The notes: generated by a model from the letters alone, not told the origin. 64,000 bases of DNA from Hoylesella shahii DSM 15611 = JCM 12083 (GCF_000613445.1 NZ_BAIZ01000007.1:41298-105297); one strand, 5' to 3'; shown: positions 1 to 8,923, counted from the stretch's first letter. Translations and numbers: made by a program.

Positions 1-1120
1 CGCGATTTACCATGTTGAGCGAGTATTTTCGCACTGCGCTTTTTACGGGTTGCAACACCGAATCGCCAGTACGAGCCAACGTTCCACCGATGATAACCAT
101 TTCGGGATTAAGTAAATTGATTAGTCCAGCAAGGTAGCGACCAAGTTTTTGGCCAATTTCTTCAATTAGTTCGATACACAACAAGTCTTCTTTAAGCGTT
201 GCTTCGATAATATCATCAAGGGTTAACGAAGCCTCATTGTTCATGATTTGTTCGCTCAAAGCCGCCTGTCTACCCTCTTTCACGCATTGCAAAAGGGTGC
301 GATGCAGCGCCATTCCCGATATTTCTGTTTCAAGACAACCGCGTTTTCCGCAATGGCAAAGCAGCTCATTATCAAAAGTTGGGAAGTGTCCCAGTTCGCC
401 CGAGAAACCCGATTTGCCTGTATACAATTCACCATTAAGTATCAGTCCGCATCCAATTCCCCAGCTAAGGTTCACAAAGATAACGTCTTTTTCGCCCTTC
501 ACAACGCCCTTTGTCATCTCGCCATAGGTCATCGAGCGTGTGTCGTTGTCCACATACACTCTACAACCAATCTTTTCGGCCATCAGTTCCACCAAGGGTC
601 TTTCATCAAAATTAAATCTACTAAAGCTGTGTCCCATCTCTGGATTAACGCGTCCAGGGATATTTACACCCACTGTTAGTATTCGTTCTTTGGCTATATC
701 CAACTGATCAATAAAGTCGGTAACGCAAGCGCACAATTCGTCTAGCCCCTCTTGCGAGTTGCTATACTGATAAGGCACACCCATATCTATCTTCACCAAG
801 TCGCCTTTAAAGTTCATCAAACCCAGGTTAAGACCATCGTTCATCAGGTCAACACCCACGAAGTAGCCCGATTCGGGAGCCAATCCGTAGATCGCCGGCG
901 AGCGTCCTTTACCCGTATCCATCTTTCCACAGTTGATGATATACCCATCATCGCACATCTCAGCGATAACTTTGGCAATGGTAGGAACACTCAAATTCAA
1001 ATCTTTAGACAACTCGGGAATAGTAGACGAGGTGTTATTCAAATAGTAAGCGATAATGCGTTTATGCGTCATCGCCGATTTAGTTCCTTTTAAAAGGTCG
1101 TTTAATAACATGCGTGCCAT
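1..1120 (-). CDS. ROK-family transcriptional regulator/sugar kinase (partial, C-terminus beyond window)
   Basis: The minus strand is open from an ATG at 1120 to the window edge (373 codons), so the C-terminus is missing. The first ~70 residues form a winged-helix HTH (TIPELSKDLNLSVPTIAKVI). An actin-like ROK domain follows, with the ROK zinc signature CHCGKRGCLET and GELGHF just before it. In this family the HTH binds DNA and the ROK domain senses a sugar or sugar phosphate (NagC/XylR/Mlc type); some members phosphorylate glucose or ManNAc. The HTH argues for a regulator rather than a pure kinase. The ligand cannot be read from sequence. It is divergent from the next gene, with a -7 box at 1171-1178. 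Confidence 0.9.
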   Translation of the reverse strand, partial: MARMLLNDLLKGTKSAMTHKRIIAYYLNNTSSTIPELSKDLNLSVPTIAKVIAEMCDDGYIINCGKMDTGKGRSPAIYGLAPESGYFVGVDLMNDGLNLGLMNFKGDLVKIDMGVPYQYSNSQEGLDELCACVTDFIDQLDIAKERILTVGVNIPGRVNPEMGHSFSRFNFDERPLVELMAEKIGCRVYVDNDTRSMTYGEMTKGVVKGEKDVIFVNLSWGIGCGLILNGELYTGKSGFSGELGHFPTFDNELLCHCGKRGCLETEISGMALHRTLLQCVKEGRQAALSEQIMNNEASLTLDDIIEATLKEDLLCIELIEEIGQKLGRYLAGLINLLNPEMVIIGGTLARTGDSVLQPVKSAVRKYSLNMVNR

Positions 1121-1170
1121 ATCAATGTACTATATTTTTGTGAATGTTTGGCATAGGCTGCCACAATTTG

Positions 1171-1178
1171 CAAACTTA
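1171..1178 (-). promoter_or_regulatory. Bacteroidetes -7 box for the ROK gene
   Basis: TAAGTTTG on the minus strand fits TAnnTTTG and lies about 50 nt upstream of the ROK start codon. No clear -33 TTTG was found at the expected distance. Confidence 0.5.
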
Positions 1179-1306
1179 CGAAAAATATCCTATACTTACT
1201 CGTAAATTAGTAAAAAACTAGGCATCCTATTTGAACTTTATAACAAATATTTTATGAATAAGGGTAAGAACTACCATAAAAGGGCTTAAAATCTGCCTTT
1301 TTTACG

Positions 1307-1314
1307 TACCTTTG
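1307..1314 (+). promoter_or_regulatory. Bacteroidetes -7 box for the gene at 1352
   Basis: TACCTTTG is an exact TAnnTTTG match 37 nt before the ATG at 1352. Confidence 0.6.
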
Positions 1315-1351
1315 CATTTGAAACAGCATTTCAGAATACTGATTTAACACT

Positions 1352-1900
1352 ATGACAAAGATTTTTATCGCGATTGCTTTCGCGTGTATCCTCTCTCTTT
1401 CTGCTCGTGCCAACAACGATGCTGGCATTGAAGGCGTGGCTTTTGGGTCGAACTACGAAACGACGTTGGCTGGCATTCGCAGCACGTTTGGCACACCTAT
1501 ACAGGCCAATAAGCAACAGATTGTTTATAAAGACATGACGTTTAAAGGGCTGAAATTCGAAAAAGCCATCTTTAAATTCCAAACAGACAGCTTGGGAAAT
1601 ACATATTTTAGTGAGGCTCGGTTTACGTCCTCGCCCACCAACAAGCGTGGTGCTCTAAAAGATATCGAGGTGTTGGCTAAGACAATGGATAAAGATTATC
1701 CTGGTGTAACCATCGATTGGGAAGACGAGAGCACTCCTTTTTATAAGGGTGGCATGTCTCCTTTGGGCAATAGTTACCTCTTTACGGTGTGCATCTACCC
1801 CGTAAACAACGGCTATACACGGTGTTGCGCTATGGCCCGCTTCCTTATGTTAAGCGATAAGAAACAAAACATAAACAAACGCGCTGCGTTTACTAACTGA
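1352..1900 (+). CDS. Small secreted protein of unknown function
   Basis: 182 residues with a plain Sec signal peptide (MTKIFIAIAFACILSLSARA, cut after about residue 20). The mature part is an alternating hydrophobic/charged, probably beta-rich fold (GVAFGSNYETTLAGIRSTFG, then YKDMTFKGLKFEKAIFKF). The pattern resembles small periplasmic proteins common in Bacteroidales, and loosely the broken gene at 43700. I do not recognise a named domain. It has its own -7 box and ends at a strong hairpin (1908-1945) shared with the convergent murF gene, so it is probably monocistronic. Confidence 0.75.
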   Translation: MTKIFIAIAFACILSLSARANNDAGIEGVAFGSNYETTLAGIRSTFGTPIQANKQQIVYKDMTFKGLKFEKAIFKFQTDSLGNTYFSEARFTSSPTNKRGALKDIEVLAKTMDKDYPGVTIDWEDESTPFYKGGMSPLGNSYLFTVCIYPVNNGYTRCCAMARFLMLSDKKQNINKRAAFTN

Positions 1901-1907
1901 TAAATCC

Positions 1908-1945
1908 ATACGGGATGCAAGCTACACGTACTTGCATCCCCGTAT
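1908..1945. terminator. Shared hairpin between the 1352 gene and murF
   Basis: A long stem (ATACGG-G-ATGCAAG with CTTGCATCC-C-CGTAT, 9-nt loop) lies between two convergent genes. It can act on both strands, though U-runs are weak. Confidence 0.6.
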
Positions 1946-2045
1946 ATGTTTAACCCAATGGTTGATAGGCCGCTTTGCACTTATTTTTGTTTTGTTTGCC
2001 CTACCTGTCGGCCCATCTTTCGTTTGCTTGTCGCGCCATGCCCAC

Positions 2046-3344
2046 TTAAAGACACTGCGACAGCTTGTCGAGCCTTATGCCATGACTGCCTTTAACCAAG
2101 ATGTATCTACTCGGGCATTGATTTTGCAATTGCGCAATCACCTCATCCACATCGTTGAACTTACGAAAAGCACAACGGGTGCGTGCAAATTCGGGGCCAA
2201 CAAGCCACACTTCATCGAGCGACAAACGCGAAAGCTGGTCTACAATAGCTTGATGTGCCTCTGCGCTTGCTGCTCCCAGTTCGAGCATATCGCCAAGAAT
2301 AGCCATTTTATGGGGCACTTCCATATCATTGAGATTATTCAGAGCCACACTCATACTGGTGGGATTGGCATTGTAGGCATCCATAATGAGTTTGTTATGT
2401 GCCGTCTCTTCTAGTTGCGAACGGTTGTTACTGGGTACATAATTAGCCAAAGCACGATTGGCTTCGTCGGCCGACACCCCTAGATATAGCCCCACACTGA
2501 TGGCCGCCAACATGTTAAGCACATTGTAAGCGCCCACAAGATGGGTCTGCACTTCATTCCATTCGCCACCTTCGCGTTGCCATGCAAAGCGCAAGAATGG
2601 CGCAGCCGACACCACCTTACCGCCAACAAAGAGGCCGTCACTGGCTGGTGTGCCATATTTCACCAAGTCTAACCCCTGCACAATACCCATCAAATGGGGA
2701 TTATTGGCGTCTACAAATACCTTTCCGCGTTTGCTTTGGCGCATAAAGTCGTATAGTTCGCCTTTGGTTTTCACCACGCCTTCAAACGAACCGAAGCCTT
2801 GCAGATGGGCCATTCCCACGTTGGTGATAAGCGCCAAGTCGGGTTCTACCAGTTCAACCAGCGCTTTAATGTCGCCTGGATGACTTGCGCCCATCTCTAC
2901 AACGGCCACTTGATGTTCGGGTTTTAGGCGTAAAAGCGTTTTAGGCACACCAATATCGTTGTTAAAATTACCCAAGGTGTAGAGCACATTATACTTTTCG
3001 CCAAGCACGGCGGCCATCAATTCCTTGGTGGTTGTTTTGCCATTCGTGCCTGTTATGCCCACAATACGCGTGCCCAGGGTGCGTCGATGGTGGCGAGCCA
3101 ACAGCTGAAAGGCCCGCAACACATCGTCTACCAGAATATAACGCTCGTCGCCTTGCGCACAATATTCGGGTTCGTCTACCACCGCAAAGGCGCAACCTTG
3201 CTGCAAAGCCACAGCAGCGAACTTGTTTCCATTAAACGATGCACCTTTTAAGGCGAAGAAAATACTACCCTCGGGGCAATCACGGCTATCGGTGGTTACC
3301 ACGGGATGACTTTCAAAAATTTGATATAACTGTTCTGTTGTCAT
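2046..3344 (-). CDS. murF: MurF, UDP-MurNAc-tripeptide:D-Ala-D-Ala ligase
   Basis: 432 residues from ATG 3344. An upstream in-frame start at 3392 would add 16 residues unlike the family, so MTTEQLYQIF is preferred. It adds D-Ala-D-Ala to UDP-MurNAc-tripeptide in the cytoplasm, the last soluble step of peptidoglycan precursor synthesis. Visible features: N-terminal Mur fold with DSRDCPEGSIFFAL, P-loop [14 protein letters not shown], central domain NFNNDIGVPKTLL and VVEMGASHPGDI, and C-terminal domain with MDAYNANPTSM and GDMLELG. It lies about 41 kb from the dcw cluster that holds the other Mur ligases. A sulfatase gene lies 81 nt upstream on the same strand; co-transcription is uncertain. Confidence 0.96.
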   Translation of the reverse strand: MTTEQLYQIFESHPVVTTDSRDCPEGSIFFALKGASFNGNKFAAVALQQGCAFAVVDEPEYCAQGDERYILVDDVLRAFQLLARHHRRTLGTRIVGITGTNGKTTTKELMAAVLGEKYNVLYTLGNFNNDIGVPKTLLRLKPEHQVAVVEMGASHPGDIKALVELVEPDLALITNVGMAHLQGFGSFEGVVKTKGELYDFMRQSKRGKVFVDANNPHLMGIVQGLDLVKYGTPASDGLFVGGKVVSAAPFLRFAWQREGGEWNEVQTHLVGAYNVLNMLAAISVGLYLGVSADEANRALANYVPSNNRSQLEETAHNKLIMDAYNANPTSMSVALNNLNDMEVPHKMAILGDMLELGAASAEAHQAIVDQLSRLSLDEVWLVGPEFARTRCAFRKFNDVDEVIAQLQNQCPSRYILVKGSHGIRLDKLSQCL

Positions 3345-3425
3345 GTTTTTTATTGTGTAAGGTGGCAGAATGGCGAATGCCCGTCGCTGCACGTTGTTTT
3401 ATCGAATGCACCACTGTGACCGGCA

Positions 3426-5177
3426 TCATTCGTCTACCTTTAATGTTTTACGATAGTCGGCCAGTCGTTTAAGCAATTGCTTGGTTACTTTTTCTGTACC
3501 TGGTTTGCCATAGATATTGTTTAATTCGTCAGGGTCGGTCTGCAAATCGTACAACTCGTAATAGTCGATATCGGCATCATCTCGAAAATAATTTATCTTC
3601 TTAAGCGCCTGATAGGTGTAATATTCGCCTGTTCCGGGTGTGCGTTGGTATTTGTTTTCTTGCACAGCACGGTCGCTTCCCTTGCCATAGAAGTGTATTA
3701 GCTTATAGCGATCGTTGCGCACACCATCGTGTTTGCGCACCAGGTGATAGGTGGGATAGTCGTAATAATGGTAATAAAGGTCTTTTCTCCAGTTCTTCAC
3801 CCTATCGCCTTTAAACAGTGGTTGCAAGCTTCGGCCACTCATTTCGGCGGGCTTTTTCACGCCTGCCAATGCCAGAAACGTTGGTGCAAAGTCGATGTTC
3901 TGCACCAGTTGATGACATTGAGCACCCTCTTTTATATGTCCAGGATAACTAATAATAAGCGGTGTATGAAACGATTCTTCGTACATAAAGCGCTTATCAA
4001 ACCATCCATGCTCGCCCATATAAAACCCTTGGTCGGAGGTGTACACCACAATAGTGTTGTCGCTCAGTCCGTTTTGCTCTAGATAATCAAGCAGTCGGCC
4101 CACATTATCATCAACCGAGCGTATCACCGCGGCATAATCGCGAATATAGTTTTGATATTTCCACTCTACCAACGCTCTTCCTTTGAGGTTGGCTTCAAGA
4201 AATTTTCGGTTTCTGGGCATATAATATTTATCGAAGGCCACGCGCTGTTCGGGTGTGAAACGATTGGTTTCGCCCAGCAGGGCATAATACGAGTCCATGC
4301 TCTCTACGTCGTTGGGGTCGAGTGTTTCGGGCACTTTCAGGTCTTGTATCATACGCAAATCGTCGTCAACACGCATTTTCTGTGTACGTGCAGCCGACCC
4401 ACGCGTGGCGTAATCGTCCCAAAACGTCTTTGGAAGTGGGAAAACCACATCGCCAAATAGCCCCATATATTTTTCTTCGGGCATCCAATTGCGGTGGGGC
4501 GCCTTATGGTGTACCAGCAAACAGAAGGGTTTCGACTTGTCGCGATGCTCTAAAAAGTTGATGGCATGGTCGGTTATGAGCGTTGTGGCATAACCTTTCT
4601 CTTGCTTATACTTGCCATATTCGCCCGTTGTGCAAAACACAGGGTTGTAATATGTGCCTTGATTATTGAGTATATGGTAAAAGTCAAATCCCTTTGGACG
4701 GCAGTGCATGTGCCATTTGCCCACCATTCCTGTGGTATAGCCTGCTTGTTGAAGCAGTTCGCTAAAGAATGTTCGGGTGGTATCGATGCCTTCTCCCAAT
4801 TGTCGTTGCCCGTTTTGGTGACTGTAAAGACCAGTGATAAGACAGGCGCGACTGGGCGTTGAAAGCGAGTTTTCCACAAAAGCCGACCTAAACAGCATGC
4901 CACGTCGTGCCAGTCGGTCGATATTGGGCGTGGGTGCAAGCTTTGAAATGGCGCTGCCGTATGCGCTAATGGTTTGCATGGAGTGGTCGTCGCACATTAT
5001 ATATAATATATTTGGGCGCACGGCCGTGCCTTGAATGCCTTCACTTACGGGCAATCCCTCTTGTACAGGACATTTGGGATAACGAGTGTCGCCAGGTTGT
5101 GCCATTGCCTTTTGGGCTGTTGTGGCCAAAGCTAGGGCAGGAAGCATGGTAAGCGAGATACGAGATGGTAAATTCAT
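3426..5177 (-). CDS. Secreted Ser-type sulfatase, family S1
   Basis: 583 residues with an N-terminal signal peptide ending near AMAQ (residue ~27). Arylsulfatase core: metal-binding MCDDH, then S-T-P-S-R-A-C-L-I-T-G, in which Ser takes the place of the Cys that becomes formylglycine. Ser-type enzymes need an anaerobic radical-SAM maturase (anSME), which is not in this window. GKWHMH and the later TSDQGFYMGEHGWFDKRFMYEES complete the metal/substrate site. The DDH-type N-terminus and overall layout resemble N-acetylglucosamine-6-sulfatases acting on mucin or glycosaminoglycans, but this substrate call is an inference. The second sulfatase (18613) and the GH109/GH31 genes fit host-glycan use. 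Confidence 0.93.
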   Translation of the reverse strand: MNLPSRISLTMLPALALATTAQKAMAQPGDTRYPKCPVQEGLPVSEGIQGTAVRPNILYIMCDDHSMQTISAYGSAISKLAPTPNIDRLARRGMLFRSAFVENSLSTPSRACLITGLYSHQNGQRQLGEGIDTTRTFFSELLQQAGYTTGMVGKWHMHCRPKGFDFYHILNNQGTYYNPVFCTTGEYGKYKQEKGYATTLITDHAINFLEHRDKSKPFCLLVHHKAPHRNWMPEEKYMGLFGDVVFPLPKTFWDDYATRGSAARTQKMRVDDDLRMIQDLKVPETLDPNDVESMDSYYALLGETNRFTPEQRVAFDKYYMPRNRKFLEANLKGRALVEWKYQNYIRDYAAVIRSVDDNVGRLLDYLEQNGLSDNTIVVYTSDQGFYMGEHGWFDKRFMYEESFHTPLIISYPGHIKEGAQCHQLVQNIDFAPTFLALAGVKKPAEMSGRSLQPLFKGDRVKNWRKDLYYHYYDYPTYHLVRKHDGVRNDRYKLIHFYGKGSDRAVQENKYQRTPGTGEYYTYQALKKINYFRDDADIDYYELYDLQTDPDELNNIYGKPGTEKVTKQLLKRLADYRKTLKVDE

Positions 5178-5260
5178 CGGTGTGTAAGTTGAGGGTTACT
5201 GTGCACCTGCAAGCCACTATCCAGCACAAGGAAAGCGCGCCCACGATGCGTTATACACCA

Positions 5261-5268
5261 CAAAATTA
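5261..5268 (-). promoter_or_regulatory. -7 box for the sulfatase at 3426-5177
   Basis: TAATTTTG on the minus strand, about 85 nt upstream of the start codon. The rest of the 5178-5456 gap shows no gene. Confidence 0.5.
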
Positions 5269-5456
5269 CACAAAATCGTGGTGACGGATGCCCCAAAGCA
5301 CATCTTTTTTCATTTAAACAGAATGTTTGTGTGTGCTTCATGTACTTTGGTTTGCTGTATTCCCTTGTGTCAACTGCTGTGTGTGCGTGCCACTGTCACT
5401 ACCATTAGCCTGCCAATGTGCACTCAACGCATGCACAATATACAAAAATAAGGACA

Positions 5457-5490
5457 TAAAAAAAGTCCTTGAAATCTCACGACTTCAAAG
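5457..5490 (-). terminator. Terminator of tRNA-Phe
   Basis: On the minus strand, a CTTTGAA/TTCAAGG stem is followed at short distance by a run of T, just downstream of the tRNA 3' end. Confidence 0.65.
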
Positions 5491-5520
5491 ACCCACACAA
5501 TTTATTAACCAAAAAATTAG

Positions 5521-5593
5521 TGGTGCCACCAGGAATCGAACCGGGGACACAAGGATTTTCAGTCCTTTGCTCTACCAACTGAGCTATGGCACC
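5521..5593 (-). tRNA. tRNA-Phe (GAA)
   Basis: 73-nt cloverleaf on the minus strand: acceptor GGTGCCA/TGGCACC, D-arm AGCTCAGTTGGTAGAGC, anticodon loop CTGAAAA giving GAA, T-arm GGTTCGATTCC, discriminator A. CCA is not encoded. Confidence 0.97.
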
Positions 5594-5611
5594 ATTTCGT
5601 TATTGCGAGTG

Positions 5612-5638
5612 CAAAGGTAGTAATAATTTATATAACCT
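5612..5638 (-). promoter_or_regulatory. Promoter of tRNA-Phe
   Basis: TACCTTTG (5612-5619) on the minus strand, with TTTG 20 nt upstream: a full Bacteroidetes -33/-7 promoter. Confidence 0.75.
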
Positions 5639-5703
5639 GCAAACTTTATCCGCATTTTCTTTAATATTTTCTCAACATTTGCACGTTATTCAGAATTTTG
5701 CAG

Positions 5704-5711
5704 TACCTTTG
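5704..5711 (+). promoter_or_regulatory. -7 box for tRNA-Pro
   Basis: TACCTTTG with a TTTG 22 nt upstream, about 70 nt before the tRNA. Confidence 0.65.
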
Positions 5712-5782
5712 CACCGCATTTAAGCAAGAAAAGTGGTCAACAAAAGCATTATTTAGGTTGCTCGCAACGCTTGTTTTTGCAT

Positions 5783-5858
5783 CGGGATGTAGCGCAGTTG
5801 GTAGCGCACTACGTTCGGGACGTAGGGGTCGGGCGTTCGAGTCGCCTCATCCCGACCA
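5783..5858 (+). tRNA. tRNA-Pro (CGG)
   Basis: Acceptor CGGGATG/CATCCCG, D-arm AGCGCAGTTGGTAGCGC, anticodon stem CTACG/CGTAG with loop TTCGGGA (anticodon CGG), T-arm GGCGTTCGAGTCGCC, discriminator A at 5855. The next three bases are CCA, so CCA may be encoded here. Confidence 0.95.
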
Positions 5859-5866
5859 TCAAAATT

Positions 5867-5908
5867 ATCGGCCACGCATTGGTAACAATGTTGTGGCCGA
5901 TGTTTTTT
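5867..5908 (+). terminator. Terminator of tRNA-Pro
   Basis: Nine-bp stem ATCGGCCAC/GTGGCCGAT, with further pairing inside, followed by G and six T. Confidence 0.85.
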
Positions 5909-6038
5909 AACGTGCATTCCACCCTCTAACAGTTCATTCGCCATTGCCCATAAGCGTGCTTTTACGCCATGTTGTTTATGTTGTCTTGTGTCTTTTGCTA
6001 CACTTTATTGGGCTTTACATCCGTAAACGCCTTGCCAA

Positions 6039-6675
6039 TTGTAAAAAATCTGTCATAAAATTTAACATTATGAGTGGCTTTTTTCTAACCCTTTGCCCGC
6101 TCGCTCGTAAATAATCGATTCTCGCGAAGGTTTCAAACAGCGAAAAACAAGTACAACCAACTAAGTCTAATAAAACGAATTTTCGGCTATAAAAACCGCG
6201 TTTTACGCAATTTTTGAGGCTATTTGTAGCTAAACACCCTGCTAAATGTAGCAAAACGCAGTGCTAACTCCTACTAAACGCAGTGCTAACTCCTACTAAA
6301 TGCAAGGCTAACTCCTACTAAATGCAAGGCTATTTGGTGCAAAACGCAGAACCAAATGGTGCTTTTTGCTAGTTTTTAATAACCCTATCAGCTCACCAAT
6401 GGCAAAAAAAAGGGCTTTTTGAGGTGAAAAACCACCTAAAATAGGGCCTTTTAGGGGTAAAAAGTGGCTTTTGGGGGAGCGAAAAATTGAGCGTTGGCGA
6501 GCAAATAGAAGGGTAAAATGGTGCAAAATGACCATTTGGTGCTCAATTTGGATGTAAAAATTAAAGTGTATGTGACCTAAAAGTGGGCAAAAAGCCTACT
6601 TTTTGCCACCTCTTTTCTCTAGAAGGGGCTGGCTTGAAGAGTGTGTTTTGTAAAGTTTTATTACCAATATTAACA
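6039..6675 (+). repeat. 636-bp dispersed repeat, copy A
   Basis: 637 bp of non-coding DNA matching copies at 14981, 26041 (inverted) and 41501. It starts with TTGTAAA...TTTAACA and ends with a related TTGTAAAG...TTAACA. Landmarks in order: AATAATCGATTCTCGCGAAG near the left end; an array of thirteen 11-bp units at 6221-6363 (AAACGCAGTGC, TAACTCCTACT and variants, no indels); a CCTAAAA/CCTTTTAGG-rich middle; TTTTCTCTAGAAGG near the right end. It lies between the tRNA-Pro terminator and the convergent glsB terminator. Short ORFs inside are not convincing. Confidence 0.85.
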
Positions 6676-6900
6676 AAACAAGCAACCTAAATGCATTTGC
6701 ACAATAAGCATCACACCCCTTTGTTTGGTGCCACACCCTTCATTTCGCAGCATTATTTGCTTGTTTTGAACATAGTTGTCCTCCTTTTGTGGTGCAAACA
6801 ACTCTACCCTGCTGCAACAAGCACCATTACAATTACAAGCTAACGCCCAATAAAGCAGAAGCGTTATTGGCCGTAAACGCTACGGGCAGACAACAACAAA

Positions 6901-6945
6901 AAGGCAATGAGCATGCAGCCAAAAACCACTATGCTTCATTGCCTT
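6901..6945 (-). terminator. Terminator of glsA-glsB
   Basis: Stem AAGGCAATGA/TCATTGCCTT. Read on the minus strand it is followed by five T. It lies about 75 nt past the glsB stop. Between repeat A and this hairpin (6676-6900) I see no gene. Confidence 0.8.
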
Positions 6946-7018
6946 AATAACCTTCTATTTTTCTTTATCTATAAACCTTCTGTAAGTAGGCCTGCTGGCT
7001 CAACACCATTACAATGGC

Positions 7019-8008
7019 CTACACCTTCTTATATATAATCTTGTTTCTACCCGTAGTAAGTTGCAATAATTCTCTGTTTTCGGCAATAAAACTATCGATA
7101 TGACGCACACGTTTTTCTTCCAAAATCTCATCAACAGCGATAAGAATACCCGTTTCTTCCACATCGCCAAAGCCGTAATTGATGGCCGTACCAAAAAGTT
7201 TCATTGTAGGACTGAGTCCCATATAAGCGTTTACCAAAGGCGGAATGTTATAGCCCAAGGCGCGCACCTCTCGGTTCAAGATTTTATAATCCTCCTTAAA
7301 ATCGTCGGCACTAAATAGTTCTTCCAGTTCCTTTGGGTCGGTTTCGATAACCAGAGGCTTCATCGGCGTAATCAAATTTTCCTTATCGTCGAAATGCTTT
7401 TTTAGGAAATACAATATCATGTCTCTGCCACGGCGTATGTAAGAGGGGTACATGGTCATCTTACCAAAGAAATATTTCAGTTTAGGATTAATCACCGTGA
7501 GTGCTCCAAGGCCATCCCACAAGTTATCGAGTGCAAAAATGCTCTTCGCCCCCTTACGAATACTCTGATATTCAACAGCCACAAACGAGCGTCCCAGTTC
7601 CACGGTGTAGGGCATATATTCGGTAAGAAAACGATTAGAGAACTTAAACATATGACTTGTGGCCAACAAAGGCTGTCCGTCGGCATTCATTTTCCAGTCG
7701 GTACCATATTGAAAACGATAGCCCCCAATAATATCTTCGGCATCAGGATTCCACACAATGAGTTGTTTATACCCACCTTCCATCGTGTCAAACTCATCAA
7801 TGTCGAGCGCCTTTCCCGTTCCACCGCCAGCATTTCTAAAGGCAATCTCGCGCAATCGGCCAATCTCGCGCATCACATTGGGCGAGTCTTGAGCCGTAAC
7901 GATATAAATTTCGTTATTGCTCTTATTGGTTAGGCGCAATTGTTTGCTTGGCGTTAGTTCGCTCTTTAGCAATTGTTTGTCAACGGGTGGGATGACTATT
8001 TCTTCCAT
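7019..8008 (-). CDS. glsB: GNAT/OlsB-type N-acyltransferase, probably glycine N-acyltransferase
   Basis: 329 residues. The region ~40-180 (VMREIGRLREIAFRNAGGGTG, DEFD, IIGGYRFQYG, ELGRSFVAVEYQ, LWDGLGALT) is typical of OlsB/hemolysin-like acyltransferases that use acyl-ACP. In Bacteroides the homologous protein acylates glycine to make commendamide, the first step to glycine lipids (flavolipin-type). The acyltransferase gene 18 nt upstream (8027-8881) would add the second acyl chain, giving a two-gene operon for this membrane lipid. Substrate is inferred from family and pairing. Confidence 0.82.
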   Translation of the reverse strand: MEEIVIPPVDKQLLKSELTPSKQLRLTNKSNNEIYIVTAQDSPNVMREIGRLREIAFRNAGGGTGKALDIDEFDTMEGGYKQLIVWNPDAEDIIGGYRFQYGTDWKMNADGQPLLATSHMFKFSNRFLTEYMPYTVELGRSFVAVEYQSIRKGAKSIFALDNLWDGLGALTVINPKLKYFFGKMTMYPSYIRRGRDMILYFLKKHFDDKENLITPMKPLVIETDPKELEELFSADDFKEDYKILNREVRALGYNIPPLVNAYMGLSPTMKLFGTAINYGFGDVEETGILIAVDEILEEKRVRHIDSFIAENRELLQLTTGRNKIIYKKV

Positions 8009-8026
8009 TCTTCCTAGGATTATCGT

Positions 8027-8881
8027 TTATGGCTTAGGGGGTTGGTTGCCTGCATTGGCATTATTGGGCAGCTGATACACAACATCTTGTACTATTTGCG
8101 CCCATTGCAGAGGCGTGCGACTTTTATCAAACGTCTGCCAGGGTATAGGCTTTCCGATGGTTACGTTAAACGTTTTATGCCTATTCTTGTACATTTCGTC
8201 AACGAGGAACAGCATTGCCACGTTGAATTTCACGCCCAAACGTTTACAGATGTTAGCCAATCGGTAGAAGAAGTTCGAGTTTTGCCCGTCAAAATGTATG
8301 GGCACCACGTCTCTCTGCGTTTCTACGCTCTTAACCACAAATGTCTTGGTCCACTGCAAGTCGCGTATTTCGCCCTTTGTTTTGCGGCTACACAGTCCGG
8401 CAGGAAACATCATCATGTGCTGTTGTCCTTTAAATCCAGCCTCAACCATTGCAGGGAAAGCACGACTTTGGTTGCCAGTTTTGTTAATCGGGATACATAG
8501 CGGAGCCAGTCCGGGGAGGTTCATCAGCAGGTCGTTAACCAGATAACGAAAGTTGCCTTCGTAGTGTCTACCCACGATTGCCCCAAGCGCCACCCCGTCG
8601 ATGCCACCCAAAGGATGGTTAGACACGAGTGTATAGAGCTTCCCATCGTCTTTAGCAGGCAGGTTTTCCATGCCTTGCACGTTCAACGTAAGGTCAAGAT
8701 AACGCACACAAGCCTCCAACCAATCAACACCCACCAATGCGCGACTTTCCCAAAGAAAGGCATTCACCTCATCTTGATGCACAATATGCTTGAGCCACTT
8801 CACCAATGGCCTCGGCACAAGACGCGCTTTATTGCCCATCTTGCTTCGAAGGATGTTGTCTATGTCTATGGTTTTCTCCAC
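8027..8881 (-). CDS. glsA: PlsC-like O-acyltransferase, probable glycine-lipid O-acyltransferase
   Basis: 284 residues. Acyltransferase motif block I NHPLGGIDG (catalytic His and Asp) and block III-like FPAGLCSRK are clear; VVPIHFDGQNSNFFYRL matches block IV. Such enzymes move an acyl chain to a hydroxyl at the inner membrane. Its place immediately before the OlsB-type gene is the glsA-glsB arrangement, so the acceptor is more likely an acyl-glycine than lysophosphatidate, though a general PlsC role cannot be excluded. First gene of the pair; -7 box at 8916-8923. Confidence 0.8.
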   Translation of the reverse strand: MEKTIDIDNILRSKMGNKARLVPRPLVKWLKHIVHQDEVNAFLWESRALVGVDWLEACVRYLDLTLNVQGMENLPAKDDGKLYTLVSNHPLGGIDGVALGAIVGRHYEGNFRYLVNDLLMNLPGLAPLCIPINKTGNQSRAFPAMVEAGFKGQQHMMMFPAGLCSRKTKGEIRDLQWTKTFVVKSVETQRDVVPIHFDGQNSNFFYRLANICKRLGVKFNVAMLFLVDEMYKNRHKTFNVTIGKPIPWQTFDKSRTPLQWAQIVQDVVYQLPNNANAGNQPPKP

Positions 8882-8915
8882 AATGTCGTTCTATCAAAAC
8901 AATACTAACAATTTG

Positions 8916-8923
8916 CAAAAATA
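8916..8923 (-). promoter_or_regulatory. -7 box for glsA-glsB
   Basis: TATTTTTG on the minus strand, about 35 nt upstream of the glsA start. Confidence 0.5.

Noticed and set aside
6221..6363. CRISPR array
   Set aside because: Units are 11/22 bp without spacers of constant length and unique sequence, and there are no cas genes.
6308..6535. Small ORFs inside repeats A and D on the minus strand that share HHFT and RPKS-like words
   Set aside because: The matching region of repeat B has several stops in that frame. The similarity follows from the DNA repeat.
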